A stretch of 44,447 nucleotides of DNA from Bacteroidales bacterium (GCA_030668615.1 DAOUTQ010000003.1:1-44447); one strand, 5' to 3'. Positions 8,333 to 17,690 are shown, counted from the stretch's first letter. Numbers and translations: made by a program. The notes: a model not told the origin generated them from the letters alone.

Positions 8333-9532
8333 CCTGAAATATTTATCCAAATAACTAACTGCATGATAACTGCCATACCTCTCTCCCTTTTCCCAGTCTG
8401 AACGAGCTCCATCTTTATCTCCTGAATTATAACGAGCTAATCCTTTCTTAGCATACACATCTCCATTAAAGGGATCAATATCTAAAACCATTGAATAATC
8501 GCGAATAGCAAAATCATAGGTATTAGTTGCGACATATATATCACCACGAAGTTCGTACTGTTCCTTAGTTTTCTCAATTAACATTGATTCGTTAATATTT
8601 TTTAGCGCCGCTAAATAATTCCCATTTTTAAAATTTGTTTTGCTCTGTAAAAAAAGCATATCAGGATTTGTTTCTGAAATACTTTCAATAATCTCAATTA
8701 ATTGAGTGGCTTCTTCGTATTTTTTATTCAAAAACAATAAATCTGCTTTTAAAATATAATTATCGATTAAATATGGTTCAAGTCTAATTATTTTATTTGC
8801 ATCCATTAAAGCGAGTGTATATTTACTCTGTTTTTTCAACAAACCTACTCTTTGTTTATAATAACCAGGCTTTGATTTTTTAATTTCTATTGCTTTATTT
8901 ATCGCTTCCAGAGATTGTCTTTCATTTCCTGAATTCTGATTTATTTTGCTAAGTAAATAATACACATCAGCAATGCTATTATTTCTTGCAATAATTTCAT
9001 TTACCAAAAAATAAGCCTGATTGTATTCACCTGAATTCATTAATCTTTCAACCTGATAAAGGTGTTTCTCTGTCTTTGAATACTGATTCGATTGCAATAT
9101 ATTATCCAAAAAATCTAATCCTTTAATCTTATTATAATCAGCATTATTCAATAAGTTATACATGGATATTTTATACGAAGAGTTCAGATTCTGGATTAAG
9201 GCTTCTTCAGCATTTTTAAAATCATCTTTTTCTAAAAACATTCTAAACTTTAACTCCGATGAAATTTTGGGTTTTAATTTGTCGGCTAAATCAGCATTTA
9301 TACAAGCTTCAGTATAATTTCCAGCTTTGCATAGTGCTTCAGCTTTGGCTAAATAAAATTCAGCTTTGGGATTCACCTCAATCAATATATTTAATGTATC
9401 AAGAGCATTTTGGTATTCCCCTTGTTTTATTTCAGAAAAAGAATAAACAGCAGGAATGTTAATATTCTGAGATATTAATACAATCGGAAATATTATAAAA
9501 CAAAACAACACTATGTATTTTATTCTACTCAT
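8330..9532 (-). CDS. Exported tetratricopeptide-repeat protein
   Basis: The protein is made almost wholly of TPR helices (for example YNSGDKDGARSDWEKG and similar A-G-Y patterned repeats) after a signal peptide ending LISQN, so it is a periplasmic or outer-membrane scaffold for protein contacts. The frame stays open to 9568, but the start is placed at the ATG at 9532. From there the signal peptide begins directly (MSRIKYIVLFC), and the ATG overlaps the upstream CHU_C gene by 8 bases (ATGAGTAG), a typical coupling arrangement. That gives 400 residues. It is the third gene of the DUF6702/CHU_C/TPR minus-strand set. In gliding Bacteroidota, TPR proteins often accompany T9SS-exported adhesins, so a role in handling the neighbouring protein is plausible but unproven. 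Confidence 0.85.
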   Translation of the reverse strand: MSRIKYIVLFCFIIFPIVLISQNINIPAVYSFSEIKQGEYQNALDTLNILIEVNPKAEFYLAKAEALCKAGNYTEACINADLADKLKPKISSELKFRMFLEKDDFKNAEEALIQNLNSSYKISMYNLLNNADYNKIKGLDFLDNILQSNQYSKTEKHLYQVERLMNSGEYNQAYFLVNEIIARNNSIADVYYLLSKINQNSGNERQSLEAINKAIEIKKSKPGYYKQRVGLLKKQSKYTLALMDANKIIRLEPYLIDNYILKADLLFLNKKYEEATQLIEIIESISETNPDMLFLQSKTNFKNGNYLAALKNINESMLIEKTKEQYELRGDIYVATNTYDFAIRDYSMVLDIDPFNGDVYAKKGLARYNSGDKDGARSDWEKGERYGSYHAVSYLDKYFR

Positions 9533-12137
9533 AATATATAATTTCTCCTGAGCTTTCTTTGTAAACATGAATAAAACCGGTAATATTTCTTACTTCAAGA
9601 CCTGAAATTCGCGATTCCCAAACATCGCAAATATAATAATAGACACCTGTTGGTACTCCTTGATCTGATCTTAATGTTTTTCCGTCCCATTCAATCAATG
9701 GATTCTTTGTTTCATAAACTAGTTCGCCCCAACGGTTAAAGATCTTCATATCCACTTTATCGACAAAATTAAGAGGGTTTTTAGCAATAAAAATATCATT
9801 AACACCATCCCCGTTTGGAGAAAATACATTTGGTAATTTATAATAAGTACAATTATCAACACACTGAATAACTGAAAGCTCGCTCTCATTATTAAAAGAA
9901 TCTACAGCTGCAACGGCATAACAACCACCCATAGATGATTCAGGGAAATGTTCAAAAAAAGTATTTTCAGCTCCTTCTATTCTTTCAATGGAATCCAACG
10001 CTGTATCATAACTATCGGTATAATAAACTTTATAAGCTACAACATCATCGGCACAAGTAAGGTTCGGATTATTCCATCTTAAAATGTTTTTTAAGCTATC
10101 GCATGATGATCGTACGGCCAATTCTGGAGGACAAGGACGTTGATAATCATTAGGAGTTTGGCATAGTTCATGCGACCAATTAATTGTTGGATACTCCAGT
10201 GTATCAATCTTATAAACACCTATGCTTTTAACTTTATAACAATACGATTTCCCATTTTTCAGCTTATCATCTGTGTAAACCCGTGAAGTTGAATAATCTA
10301 TTGAATCATAATTTAGAGTTGAATTATTCAAACGATAAATAACAAATTCGTTATCGTACCATGGTGTATTTTTCTCAATATTTATTTCTACTTTATTATC
10401 TGAAGGAACTAAGTTGAGAAAAATTGATGATGCTAACTGCGGAATACCAATACGAAACCTGTTGCCTGGGGTATCATTAAACAATGCCACTTCATACGAA
10501 TATTGTGTTTCCAGTGTATTTAAATCAATATCAGTAATAGTTGTATCGTCTAATCCTTCAAGTGTATCTATTGGTTCTAAATGCATTCCTATTGCATCGT
10601 TTGATCGGTAAACAACATACTCAAACGGGCCCGTAGCTTCAGGAATTGTATCTAAACGATCCGGTTTTGCCCATTTTAGCATAATTTCTCCACTTGCTGC
10701 ATCAGTATTTAAAACAGAAACATTGGTAATTACAGGAAATCCCGGCTCAAGCGATTCACATTTTTCTTCGGAAGGATAACTTTGTGCACCATCTTCAAAT
10801 TCAGCCACAATTCGGTAACAATAATTAAATCCCTGAACTAAACCTTCTCCGTCGTCATTATCAATAAAAATAGTATCGGTAGTTTCTCCTGCATATTCAT
10901 AACCTCCATCCTCTGGCATTCCTGTTGTACAATCATCGTGCGTATAATCCAATGATCCTTCTTTTCTTCTGTAAATTAAATATTTCGCTGGATTACAATC
11001 AGGTTCATTCCAACTAACTCTAATATATGCATTTCCCGGATCGGTTTCCAAACCGTAAGGTGCAGGGCCAATTACTTTTACAAGCATTCTTTCTACACCA
11101 ACCAGTTTTACATCAGGATGATCATCTTTAGCAGAAATAATTACCATATACGATTCGTTTCTTATGTGATTACATGTTGTAAACCACTTGAATCTGGATA
11201 CTGTTTCTCCCGGAACACTTGAAACTTCTGTTAACGTTGCTGGTTTTGTTTCAAATAAAAATGGACCTCCTGTAGCTGAATGTTCAATATTATTCAAATC
11301 TGCATCTGTACTTCTAATTAATACATCTATTGTATCTCCTGCCACTACACAAACTTCATCAATAGGGTCTGTTTCCGGAGGATTATTTTCTGTGGAATAT
11401 ACATTGATTTGAATATCTCTTGTTATGGAGCCAATTTTTACACCATCGCGCCACTCATCAATGAGTATTGCAAGATTATATTTCCCAGTATCAGAAGGAG
11501 TATCCCATATTAAATCTCCCGTTAACTCATTCATTCCGATAGAACTGGTTGCTGGCGGTAATGTATATCCGGTAATAGGATTGCCATCTTCACCTGTACA
11601 AGTTGTAAGAAAATATTTCAAATCATCTCCATTTTTATCGTAAGCTCCCGGATTATGAACAAAAAGTTTGTATTGTGCTGCCTGATTAACCGGAGGATTC
11701 AATAAAAGCGGAGTGTCATTTAATCCAAGTGATGGATTTACAAACAGAGTTGTTTTTACTGAAAATACCGTATTTACTGAATTTGGAATATTCTGGACTC
11801 CAAAATTCCTATTCGGATCCTGAACAAGTATTGAGTAAACTCCTGGTCCGGGAAAAGTATGTACAGCTGAGTATCTGTTTCTCTGATAATAATCAGGAAG
11901 TATAACCTTTTCAGTTCTTGCAACAATCGTAAAAGTACCATCACCCCACTCTACTTCAAGCTCTTCCCTGTCTACATTACTTAAAGTATAAGTATAAGTA
12001 GTTACTGTAACCTTATAGGTCAATTCTGACAACTGAACATAGGTAATTTCTCCGGCCCTGTTATGTGTTGCATAAACACCTGAAAACCCAGTGATTAAAA
12101 ATATAATAATCGGTATATAAATCCTTCTAATACTCAT
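9525..12137 (-). CDS. Secreted modular protein with gliding-motility (CHU_C) C-terminal domain, T9SS cargo
   Basis: An 870-residue surface or secreted protein. It starts with a signal peptide (ending GVYA) and the ATHNRAGEITY stretch typical of large Bacteroidota gliding-associated proteins. The middle consists of beta-sandwich modules: PKD/cadherin-like domains at about 30-360 and fibronectin-III-like domains from about 360 to 760 with repeated YRIVAEF/YCYKVKS type strands. The last ~105 residues are a CHU_C domain (NVFSPNGDGVND ... FNRWGELVYE ... GVPTGVYYY), a sorting domain recognised by the type IX secretion system. It overlaps DUF6702 by 11 bases upstream and the TPR gene by 8 bases downstream, so the three are translationally coupled. 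No T9SS machinery gene is in the window. Adhesin or matrix role inferred. Confidence 0.9.
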   Translation of the reverse strand: MSIRRIYIPIIIFLITGFSGVYATHNRAGEITYVQLSELTYKVTVTTYTYTLSNVDREELEVEWGDGTFTIVARTEKVILPDYYQRNRYSAVHTFPGPGVYSILVQDPNRNFGVQNIPNSVNTVFSVKTTLFVNPSLGLNDTPLLLNPPVNQAAQYKLFVHNPGAYDKNGDDLKYFLTTCTGEDGNPITGYTLPPATSSIGMNELTGDLIWDTPSDTGKYNLAILIDEWRDGVKIGSITRDIQINVYSTENNPPETDPIDEVCVVAGDTIDVLIRSTDADLNNIEHSATGGPFLFETKPATLTEVSSVPGETVSRFKWFTTCNHIRNESYMVIISAKDDHPDVKLVGVERMLVKVIGPAPYGLETDPGNAYIRVSWNEPDCNPAKYLIYRRKEGSLDYTHDDCTTGMPEDGGYEYAGETTDTIFIDNDDGEGLVQGFNYCYRIVAEFEDGAQSYPSEEKCESLEPGFPVITNVSVLNTDAASGEIMLKWAKPDRLDTIPEATGPFEYVVYRSNDAIGMHLEPIDTLEGLDDTTITDIDLNTLETQYSYEVALFNDTPGNRFRIGIPQLASSIFLNLVPSDNKVEINIEKNTPWYDNEFVIYRLNNSTLNYDSIDYSTSRVYTDDKLKNGKSYCYKVKSIGVYKIDTLEYPTINWSHELCQTPNDYQRPCPPELAVRSSCDSLKNILRWNNPNLTCADDVVAYKVYYTDSYDTALDSIERIEGAENTFFEHFPESSMGGCYAVAAVDSFNNESELSVIQCVDNCTYYKLPNVFSPNGDGVNDIFIAKNPLNFVDKVDMKIFNRWGELVYETKNPLIEWDGKTLRSDQGVPTGVYYYICDVWESRISGLEVRNITGFIHVYKESSGEIIYYE

Positions 12138-12630
12138 CTGTTACAATTGTATATTCTTTCTTTTTAAAGTTAAACTGATATCCTTTTTCTATTTCTCTCT
12201 TTTTCAAAATCAATAAATTTTTTTGATCAGGATACAAATCCAACAATATGGAATTCTTTATAGTAAATGTCTTCACTTCTTTCTTTAATGCAATATTATA
12301 ATAAAACCATACGGCTTCATCATTTTTCTTCATTCCTTCATTAGTATATTTCAATTCTTTCCCTTTAACTATTATTTTAAAATGATCCTGAAAATAGGAG
12401 TCAATTTTTTCTTTATGTAAATTATAATTTCCCTTCTCACTAAGATCAACTTGAATATTATATAATTGATTTATAATTAATTGAAAATCATCTGTAAATA
12501 CTTTAAATGATAAAGAAATGGTGTTTTTCTCTGATTGAAATTCCAAATTTGTTACTGATACATGAATTGGATGCATCAAAAAAAAATTTGATATAAGTAA
12601 TAAATAAAAGCTTTTTATAAATATAAACAT
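12127..12630 (-). CDS. DUF6702 family exported protein
   Basis: A 167-residue protein with an N-terminal hydrophobic leader followed by HPIHVSVTNLEF and a SLSFKVFTDDFQ segment, which I recognise as the Bacteroidota DUF6702 pattern. No enzymatic motif is visible; the mature part should be a small beta-rich periplasmic domain. It is the first gene of the minus-strand set, its stop overlapping the start of the CHU_C gene by 11 bases. A HupE/UreJ-like membrane protein is divergently placed 209 bases away, a neighbour I remember for this family, though I cannot check it here. A metal-related or envelope role is possible from that context only. Confidence 0.75.
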   Translation of the reverse strand: MFIFIKSFYLLLISNFFLMHPIHVSVTNLEFQSEKNTISLSFKVFTDDFQLIINQLYNIQVDLSEKGNYNLHKEKIDSYFQDHFKIIVKGKELKYTNEGMKKNDEAVWFYYNIALKKEVKTFTIKNSILLDLYPDQKNLLILKKREIEKGYQFNFKKKEYTIVTDEY

Positions 12631-12665
12631 AGGATAAAATTACTATTTTTTTATTTCTTTGAGTT

Positions 12666-12795
12666 AATTATACCGTTTACTATTCAATATGTCATATTTG
12701 TAAAAACAAATATGAATTGAATATGTAACGGCATTAACAATTCTAAACTTTAAATTATATTTTAAATACGATATTTTGATGAAGAATTGGTATTA
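12666..12795 (+). repeat. ~130 bp hairpin-forming dispersed repeat, copy 2
   Basis: This is the second copy of the repeat at 8202-8332, in the same orientation, again with the CATATTTG-CAAATATG hairpin core, the AACGGCATTAAC block and the GAATTGGTATTA right end. It occupies most of the 209 bases between the divergent DUF6702 and HupE-like genes, so any promoter for these genes must lie in or next to it. Confidence 0.75.
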
Positions 12796-12839
12796 TTTAA
12801 AATAACATAACTAAAGGGCTTCAACTAAAATTTAAAACA

Positions 12840-13424
12840 ATGAATACTTTTCAACTCTATTTTCAACTCGGAATTTCACATATTACAGATATTCTAGGAT
12901 ATGATCACATTCTATTTCTTTTAACACTTTGTGCTGTGTATTCTTTAAATCAATGGAAAAGTATATTAATTTTAATAACAGCCTTTACTATAGGTCATTG
13001 CACAACTTTAATATTAGCCACTTTTAATATTATTCATATTTCATCTGACCTGATTGAATTTTTAATTCCGGTAACAATTTTAGCAACTGCAATTGCTAAC
13101 ATTGTGCAAAAAGATAATTTTGCTACGAACACATTACATTTAATAAAATACATTGCAGCTCTGTTTTTTGGTTTAATACATGGTTTAGGATTCTCGAATT
13201 ATTTAAAGAGTTTACTTGGTATGGAAAGCAGTATTATAAAACCTCTTCTTGCCTTCAATATAGGAATTGAACTTGGTCAAATATTTGTTGTTCTAATCAT
13301 TTTAGGAATAACTGCTTTAATAACAAATGTTCTGAGCTTTAATAAAAGAGAATGGAGTATGATTTTATCGGGCGCAGGTGCAGGAGTATCACTAATTCTA
13401 ATTATTGAACGATTCCCTTTTTAA
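12840..13424 (+). CDS. HupE/UreJ-family membrane protein
   Basis: A 194-residue integral membrane protein with about six hydrophobic helices. It carries the family's hallmark histidines and aspartate near the N-terminus (ISHITDILGYDHILF) and further conserved residues in later helices (FTIGHCTTLILA, LFFGLIHGLGFSN). HupE/UreJ proteins are thought to carry nickel or similar metals for hydrogenase or urease; Bacteroidota members often occur without either enzyme, and neither is present here, so the transported ion is uncertain. It is divergent from the DUF6702 gene across a repeat element. The ATG at 12840 starts exactly at the conserved N-terminal segment. Confidence 0.87.
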   Translation: MNTFQLYFQLGISHITDILGYDHILFLLTLCAVYSLNQWKSILILITAFTIGHCTTLILATFNIIHISSDLIEFLIPVTILATAIANIVQKDNFATNTLHLIKYIAALFFGLIHGLGFSNYLKSLLGMESSIIKPLLAFNIGIELGQIFVVLIILGITALITNVLSFNKREWSMILSGAGAGVSLILIIERFPF

Positions 13425-13458
13425 TAAGTTCGGGGTGAGGTAAATCATCAAATCATTC

Positions 13459-13488
13459 TTGGAAACCTGATTAATAATCATTATTTTG
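13459..13488 (+). promoter_or_regulatory. Putative promoter of the caspase-family gene
   Basis: TTG at 13459-13461 and TTATTTTG at 13481-13488 are 19 bases apart, the spacing expected between -33 and -7 elements in Bacteroidota. The -7 box differs from TAnnTTTG at its second base. The start codon is 31 bases downstream. Confidence 0.4.
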
Positions 13489-13518
13489 GTAAATCCATAA
13501 TCTCATCACTTAGTAATT

Positions 13519-15402
13519 ATGAAAAAACTAAAAATCCTTTTAATAGCATTTATTCTTTCAGGTACATCAGTAGTAAATGCACAGCAAATTGAAAATCTGC
13601 GAATAAAAACCTTTGAAAATAAACTAAACCTGATATACGATATATCACACGAGAAATCAGGACAGTTGTTTCATATTAAAGTTCTTTGTTCCGATGATGG
13701 AGGGCAAAGTTTTAATATTCCATTAAAGTCTATTTCAGGTGATATTAGTACTGGAGTTGAAGGTGGAAAAGATAAAATTATTATTTGGGATGTATTAAAA
13801 GACCAACAAAGCCTTAAAGGCGATAATTTCGTTTTTAAAATAATTGCTACACCAGAAAAAGTAGAAAATCAGACAGACAATGTTCAAGGATTCTTTTTTG
13901 AACTTGTTGATTGTTATAAAAAAGACAAGAAAATAATTTGTGCATTAAAAGTTACTAATAAAGGAACAAAACGTGATCTTAAAATAATAAATCGCCTAGC
14001 AAGAATATATGATTTTAAAGGCAAAAAGATTGAATCTAATTTTTCAAAATTAGGCAAAGTACAAGGTGATGCGCGTTATGCCACTCCAACATTAACGTTT
14101 CAGCCAAATAAAACTGATATTGCCATTGTTAGTTTCGATATTCCTAATGGTTTTTCCAGCCGAATTAAAATGCTTGAGTTTGGAGTTGAAATATTGGAAA
14201 TAACCTATGGGCTTGATTTAAAATCAGGAAACATTCAATTCAAAGATATTTCTTTTGATAATCCGAAAGCACCTGCAAAATCAGAGCTTTTATCTCCTAG
14301 TACAAGTTTAAATATTGGGCAAGAACTCACAAGAATGATTGACACCAAACCACCAAAAGTAAGTTTTACCAAGCCAATACTTCAAAAAGACAAAGCTGCT
14401 ATTGTTAATTCCGAAGAAGTAATCATTCAGGGTAAAGTAAGCGATAAGAATGGTGTGTTTGAACTTACCATTAATGGTATGTATGCTAACTTAAGCGATA
14501 ATGGAGATTTCAAAACAGATGTATATCTTGTTGAAGGTAGAAACAATGTATATGTACGTGCAGTTGACAAGTTTAACAATGTTACCGAAGAAAGTTATAT
14601 AATTGTATATCAAAATCTAAATAAAAGAGATCAGCGACAAACAGCCATTAATAAAAACGACCCTACTGTACTTGATGAAAGAACTGTAAAAGATGGTAAA
14701 TACTACGCATTATTGATTGGTGTAAGTGAGTATCCCGATCCTGAAATCATGAACTTGGATCAACCGGTTTCTGATGCTGAAAAACTATACAATACTTTAA
14801 CAACACAGTACACTTTCGAAAAGCAAAATGTAAAATTGCTTAAAAGCCCTACTCGTGAAGAAATTATTGCCGAATTGGATCGTTTAAATCGTGTAATTAC
14901 CGAAGATGACAACTTATTGGTTTTTTATGCTGGTCATGGATATTGGGATTCACAAGATGAAGTTGGATATTGGTTACCATCAGATTCTAAAAAAGCGAAT
15001 ACTGCTAACTGGATGAGAAACACCACAATTCGCGATTATCTTAGAACAGTAAAAACAAAACATACTATTCTAATTGCAGATGCCTGTTTTAGCGGAGGAA
15101 TTTTTAAAACCAGAAAAGCTTTTACAGATGCTCCTAAATCAATTCAGAAATTATATGAAGTTCCAAGTCGAAAAGCAATGACAAGCGGTTCTTTAAAAGA
15201 AGTTCCCGACCGCAGTGTATTCTTGCTTTATTTAGATAAACGATTGAATGAAAATACGCAGCCTTATATTTCAGCTGAAGAGTTATTTGGTAGTTTTAAG
15301 ATTGCTGTATTGAATAATAGCCCAAATGTTCCTCAGTACGGAGAAATAAAAGATACTGGTGATGAAGGAGGTGATTTTATTTTCATTAAAAGATCGAATT
15401 AG
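13519..15402 (+). CDS. Exported caspase-family (C14) peptidase with Ig-like domains
   Basis: A 627-residue exported protein. A signal peptide ends VVNAQ. Residues ~25-115 carry a Bacteroidota-specific beta domain (DDGGQSF..PLKSISGD..GVEGGKDKIIIWDVLKD) that I have seen in other exported proteins of the phylum. Ig-like beta segments follow (about 120-360; KVSDKNGVFELTINGMYANL is typical). The C-terminal 250 residues are a caspase/metacaspase fold: YYALLIGVSEYPDP, the catalytic His473 in FYAGHGYW and Cys523 in ADACFSGG. Both catalytic residues are present, so activity is likely, probably in the periplasm, since it is exported. Cleavage preference is unclear. It stands alone, ended by a terminator at 15434, with its own probable promoter. 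Confidence 0.92.
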   Translation: MKKLKILLIAFILSGTSVVNAQQIENLRIKTFENKLNLIYDISHEKSGQLFHIKVLCSDDGGQSFNIPLKSISGDISTGVEGGKDKIIIWDVLKDQQSLKGDNFVFKIIATPEKVENQTDNVQGFFFELVDCYKKDKKIICALKVTNKGTKRDLKIINRLARIYDFKGKKIESNFSKLGKVQGDARYATPTLTFQPNKTDIAIVSFDIPNGFSSRIKMLEFGVEILEITYGLDLKSGNIQFKDISFDNPKAPAKSELLSPSTSLNIGQELTRMIDTKPPKVSFTKPILQKDKAAIVNSEEVIIQGKVSDKNGVFELTINGMYANLSDNGDFKTDVYLVEGRNNVYVRAVDKFNNVTEESYIIVYQNLNKRDQRQTAINKNDPTVLDERTVKDGKYYALLIGVSEYPDPEIMNLDQPVSDAEKLYNTLTTQYTFEKQNVKLLKSPTREEIIAELDRLNRVITEDDNLLVFYAGHGYWDSQDEVGYWLPSDSKKANTANWMRNTTIRDYLRTVKTKHTILIADACFSGGIFKTRKAFTDAPKSIQKLYEVPSRKAMTSGSLKEVPDRSVFLLYLDKRLNENTQPYISAEELFGSFKIAVLNNSPNVPQYGEIKDTGDEGGDFIFIKRSN

Positions 15403-15433
15403 AATAATCAATATAAAATTCATAAAAACATAT

Positions 15434-15465
15434 AAGGGAAGCTTTTGCAATGCTTCCCTTTTTTT
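15434..15465 (+). terminator. Intrinsic terminator after the caspase-family gene
   Basis: A perfect 9-base stem (AAGGGAAGC at 15434-15442, GCTTCCCTT at 15452-15460) is followed by a run of T. It ends the caspase-family transcript and also shows that the ATG at 15450, inside the hairpin, is not the start of the next gene. Confidence 0.9.
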
Positions 15466-15497
15466 ATTACCTTTTAGCATATCAATTATTTATAATC

Positions 15498-17690
15498 ATG
15501 CCAACAATCGTTCACGAATTAGATCAAATTGCTATATCTGTAAAATCGCATATGCTTCTCAGAAAATTGCTCAAAGAAAATCCTATTCTTGATGAGATTA
15601 TGCGTAATGCCAGAAATGAGACAGAAGCATTAGTTGGTACTAGAAACTGGATTCTTGAAGAACTGAAAAAACACAATGATGCGTATCAGTTTTACAAGCG
15701 AACAGCAATTGGACGTGAAGCATTTGAAAAATTGGAATGGAAAGATTTCGCAGCTATTCGAATATTAGATTACATAGATAATGCTGGTCGCGAATTCGAC
15801 GATTTAAACTTACATGGAGAAGAAGCAATAAGTAATCCTATTGCTTTAATATGGTTAGCCGTAAACTTTGGAACAGGTGGAGCAAAGCCATTCTTTTTTG
15901 AAGATATGCTCCAGCTTTTCAGGCAATTTACAGGTAATTTGGTAAGGAATATTCCCGATATAGAACAAGTTGAACAATGGATGGATAGATGGAGCAGCGG
16001 ACTTGATCCACGTATTGCAAAGCTTCGTGAAGAAAACCGTGAACGAATTATAAAAATAATCATAAATAAAATTGATTCGGGCGAGATTAAGGATTCTAAA
16101 TATTTCTTTGAGAAAGGAATGTCGCAAGAGCAAAAGTTTCTAAAAATACTGGAATGGTGGGACGAAAGTGTTTTTCATTTAAGATTTGCCGTTCGTACAC
16201 CGGAATTATTAAACGAGCTTTTAGGAAATTCTCTTGATCCTGACACGATGAAAATATTGTTCGAAGCAAAAGAAAAAGGAATTCCATTTTTTGTAAATCC
16301 TTATTACTTGTCATTGCTTCATGTTCGTGTGCCCTATTTTGCTGTTGGTGCCGATCTGGCTATACGTCATTATGTTATTTACAGTAAACAATTACTCGAT
16401 GAATATGGCGATATAAAAGCATGGGAAAAAGAAGATAAAGTAGAGCCCGGAAAACCAAATGCTGCCGGTTGGCTTTTACCAAACGATCATAATATTCACA
16501 GGCGTTATCCGGAGGTTGCCATTTTAATACCTGACACAATTGGTCGTGCCTGTGGTGGTTTATGTGCTTCATGTCAGCGTATGTACGATTTTCAACGTGG
16601 TAATCTTAACTTTAATCTTGATAAGCTAAAACCACGCGAGACTTGGGAAGAAAAACTTAAGAAACTAATCAGTTATTTTGAAGATGATCCACAACTACGT
16701 GATATTTTAATTACTGGTGGTGATGCATTAATGAGCTCAAATAAATCACTTAATAAGATTTTAAATGAGATTTATGAAATGGCTTTACGTAAAAAGAAAG
16801 CAAATGAAAAAAGAGCAAAAGGAGAAAAGTATGCAGAAATTTTAAGAGTAAGACTTGGTAGCAGATTACCAGTTTATTTGCCACAAAGAATAACCTTGGA
16901 ACTTACTCAGGTTTTAAAGGATTTTAAAGAAAAAGCATCAAAAATTGGGATCAAACAATTTGTAATTCAAACACATTTTGAATCGCCAATGGAAGTTACT
17001 CCTGAAGCACGCGAAGGTATTCGCCGATTAATAAATTCAGGATGGACAGTTACAAATCAACTTGTATTTACAGCAGCAGCATCACGTCGTGGACATTCAT
17101 CCAAACTTCGAAAAGTGCTAAACGAAATTGGCATAATTAATTACTACACCTTTAGTGTAAAAGGTTATATGGAAAACAATTTCAATTTTGCTACCAACGA
17201 GCGTGCTGTTCAGGAACAAATGGAAGAAAAAATTTATGGAAAAATACCGGAAAAGTATTTTGAAGAGATTAAAAATTTCCCAAATCATTCTGAATCTTTA
17301 GTTGAAAACATTGCAAAGCTTAAAGCCAAAGCAGATCTTCCGTTTTTAGGAACAGACCGAAACGTTTTAAACCTTCCTGGCGTTGGTAAAAGTCTTACTT
17401 TCCGGACAATAGGAATTACTCGCTATGGTAGAAGAATTCTTGAATTTGATCATGATACAAACCGAAATCATAGCCCAATAATTGAAAAAATGGGAAAAGT
17501 AATTATTATAGAATCCAAATCAATAAGTGAGTATTTAGAGCAACTTGAAGATATTGGCGAAAATATTTCTGATTACGAAAGTATTTGGGGTTATTCTATC
17601 GGTGAAACAGAACCTCGCGTTCCTATTTACGAATATCCGGAATATAATTTTGAAATAACTGATAAGAATACTAATCTTGAAATTGTTTAG
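15498..17690 (+). CDS. KamA-like radical SAM protein (lysine 2,3-aminomutase family, long form)
   Basis: A 730-residue radical SAM enzyme. The iron-sulfur motif is CGGLCASC (Cys352, Cys356, Cys359; the C-x3-C-x2-C pattern), followed by DILITGGDALMSS, which is typical of the lysine 2,3-aminomutase group. About 350 residues precede the cluster motif, far more than in classical KamA (about 416 residues in total). The long N-terminal half is helical and unrecognised. A clear counterpart of the PLP-binding lysine of KamA was not found in the C-terminal part. Start: the frame opens at 15450, but that ATG is inside a terminator; the ATG at 15498 (MPTIVHEL) is preferred. The reaction and substrate are unknown; beta-amino acid formation is only one possibility. 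Confidence 0.87.
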   Translation: MPTIVHELDQIAISVKSHMLLRKLLKENPILDEIMRNARNETEALVGTRNWILEELKKHNDAYQFYKRTAIGREAFEKLEWKDFAAIRILDYIDNAGREFDDLNLHGEEAISNPIALIWLAVNFGTGGAKPFFFEDMLQLFRQFTGNLVRNIPDIEQVEQWMDRWSSGLDPRIAKLREENRERIIKIIINKIDSGEIKDSKYFFEKGMSQEQKFLKILEWWDESVFHLRFAVRTPELLNELLGNSLDPDTMKILFEAKEKGIPFFVNPYYLSLLHVRVPYFAVGADLAIRHYVIYSKQLLDEYGDIKAWEKEDKVEPGKPNAAGWLLPNDHNIHRRYPEVAILIPDTIGRACGGLCASCQRMYDFQRGNLNFNLDKLKPRETWEEKLKKLISYFEDDPQLRDILITGGDALMSSNKSLNKILNEIYEMALRKKKANEKRAKGEKYAEILRVRLGSRLPVYLPQRITLELTQVLKDFKEKASKIGIKQFVIQTHFESPMEVTPEAREGIRRLINSGWTVTNQLVFTAAASRRGHSSKLRKVLNEIGIINYYTFSVKGYMENNFNFATNERAVQEQMEEKIYGKIPEKYFEEIKNFPNHSESLVENIAKLKAKADLPFLGTDRNVLNLPGVGKSLTFRTIGITRYGRRILEFDHDTNRNHSPIIEKMGKVIIIESKSISEYLEQLEDIGENISDYESIWGYSIGETEPRVPIYEYPEYNFEITDKNTNLEIV

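Noticed and set aside
9533..9568. ATG-equivalent start at 9568 for the TPR gene
   Set aside because: It would extend the overlap with the CHU_C gene to 44 bases and put 12 residues before the signal peptide; 9532 gives the usual 8-base overlap.
8202..12795. Hairpin repeats as integron attC sites bounding a gene cassette
   Set aside because: No GTTRRRY/RYYYAAC core pair was found, the bounded block holds three overlapping genes, and no integrase of the integron type is in the window.
15450..15497. ATG at 15450 as the start of the KamA-like gene
   Set aside because: It lies in the loop of the caspase-gene terminator, and the conserved protein starts at 15498 (MPTIVHEL).
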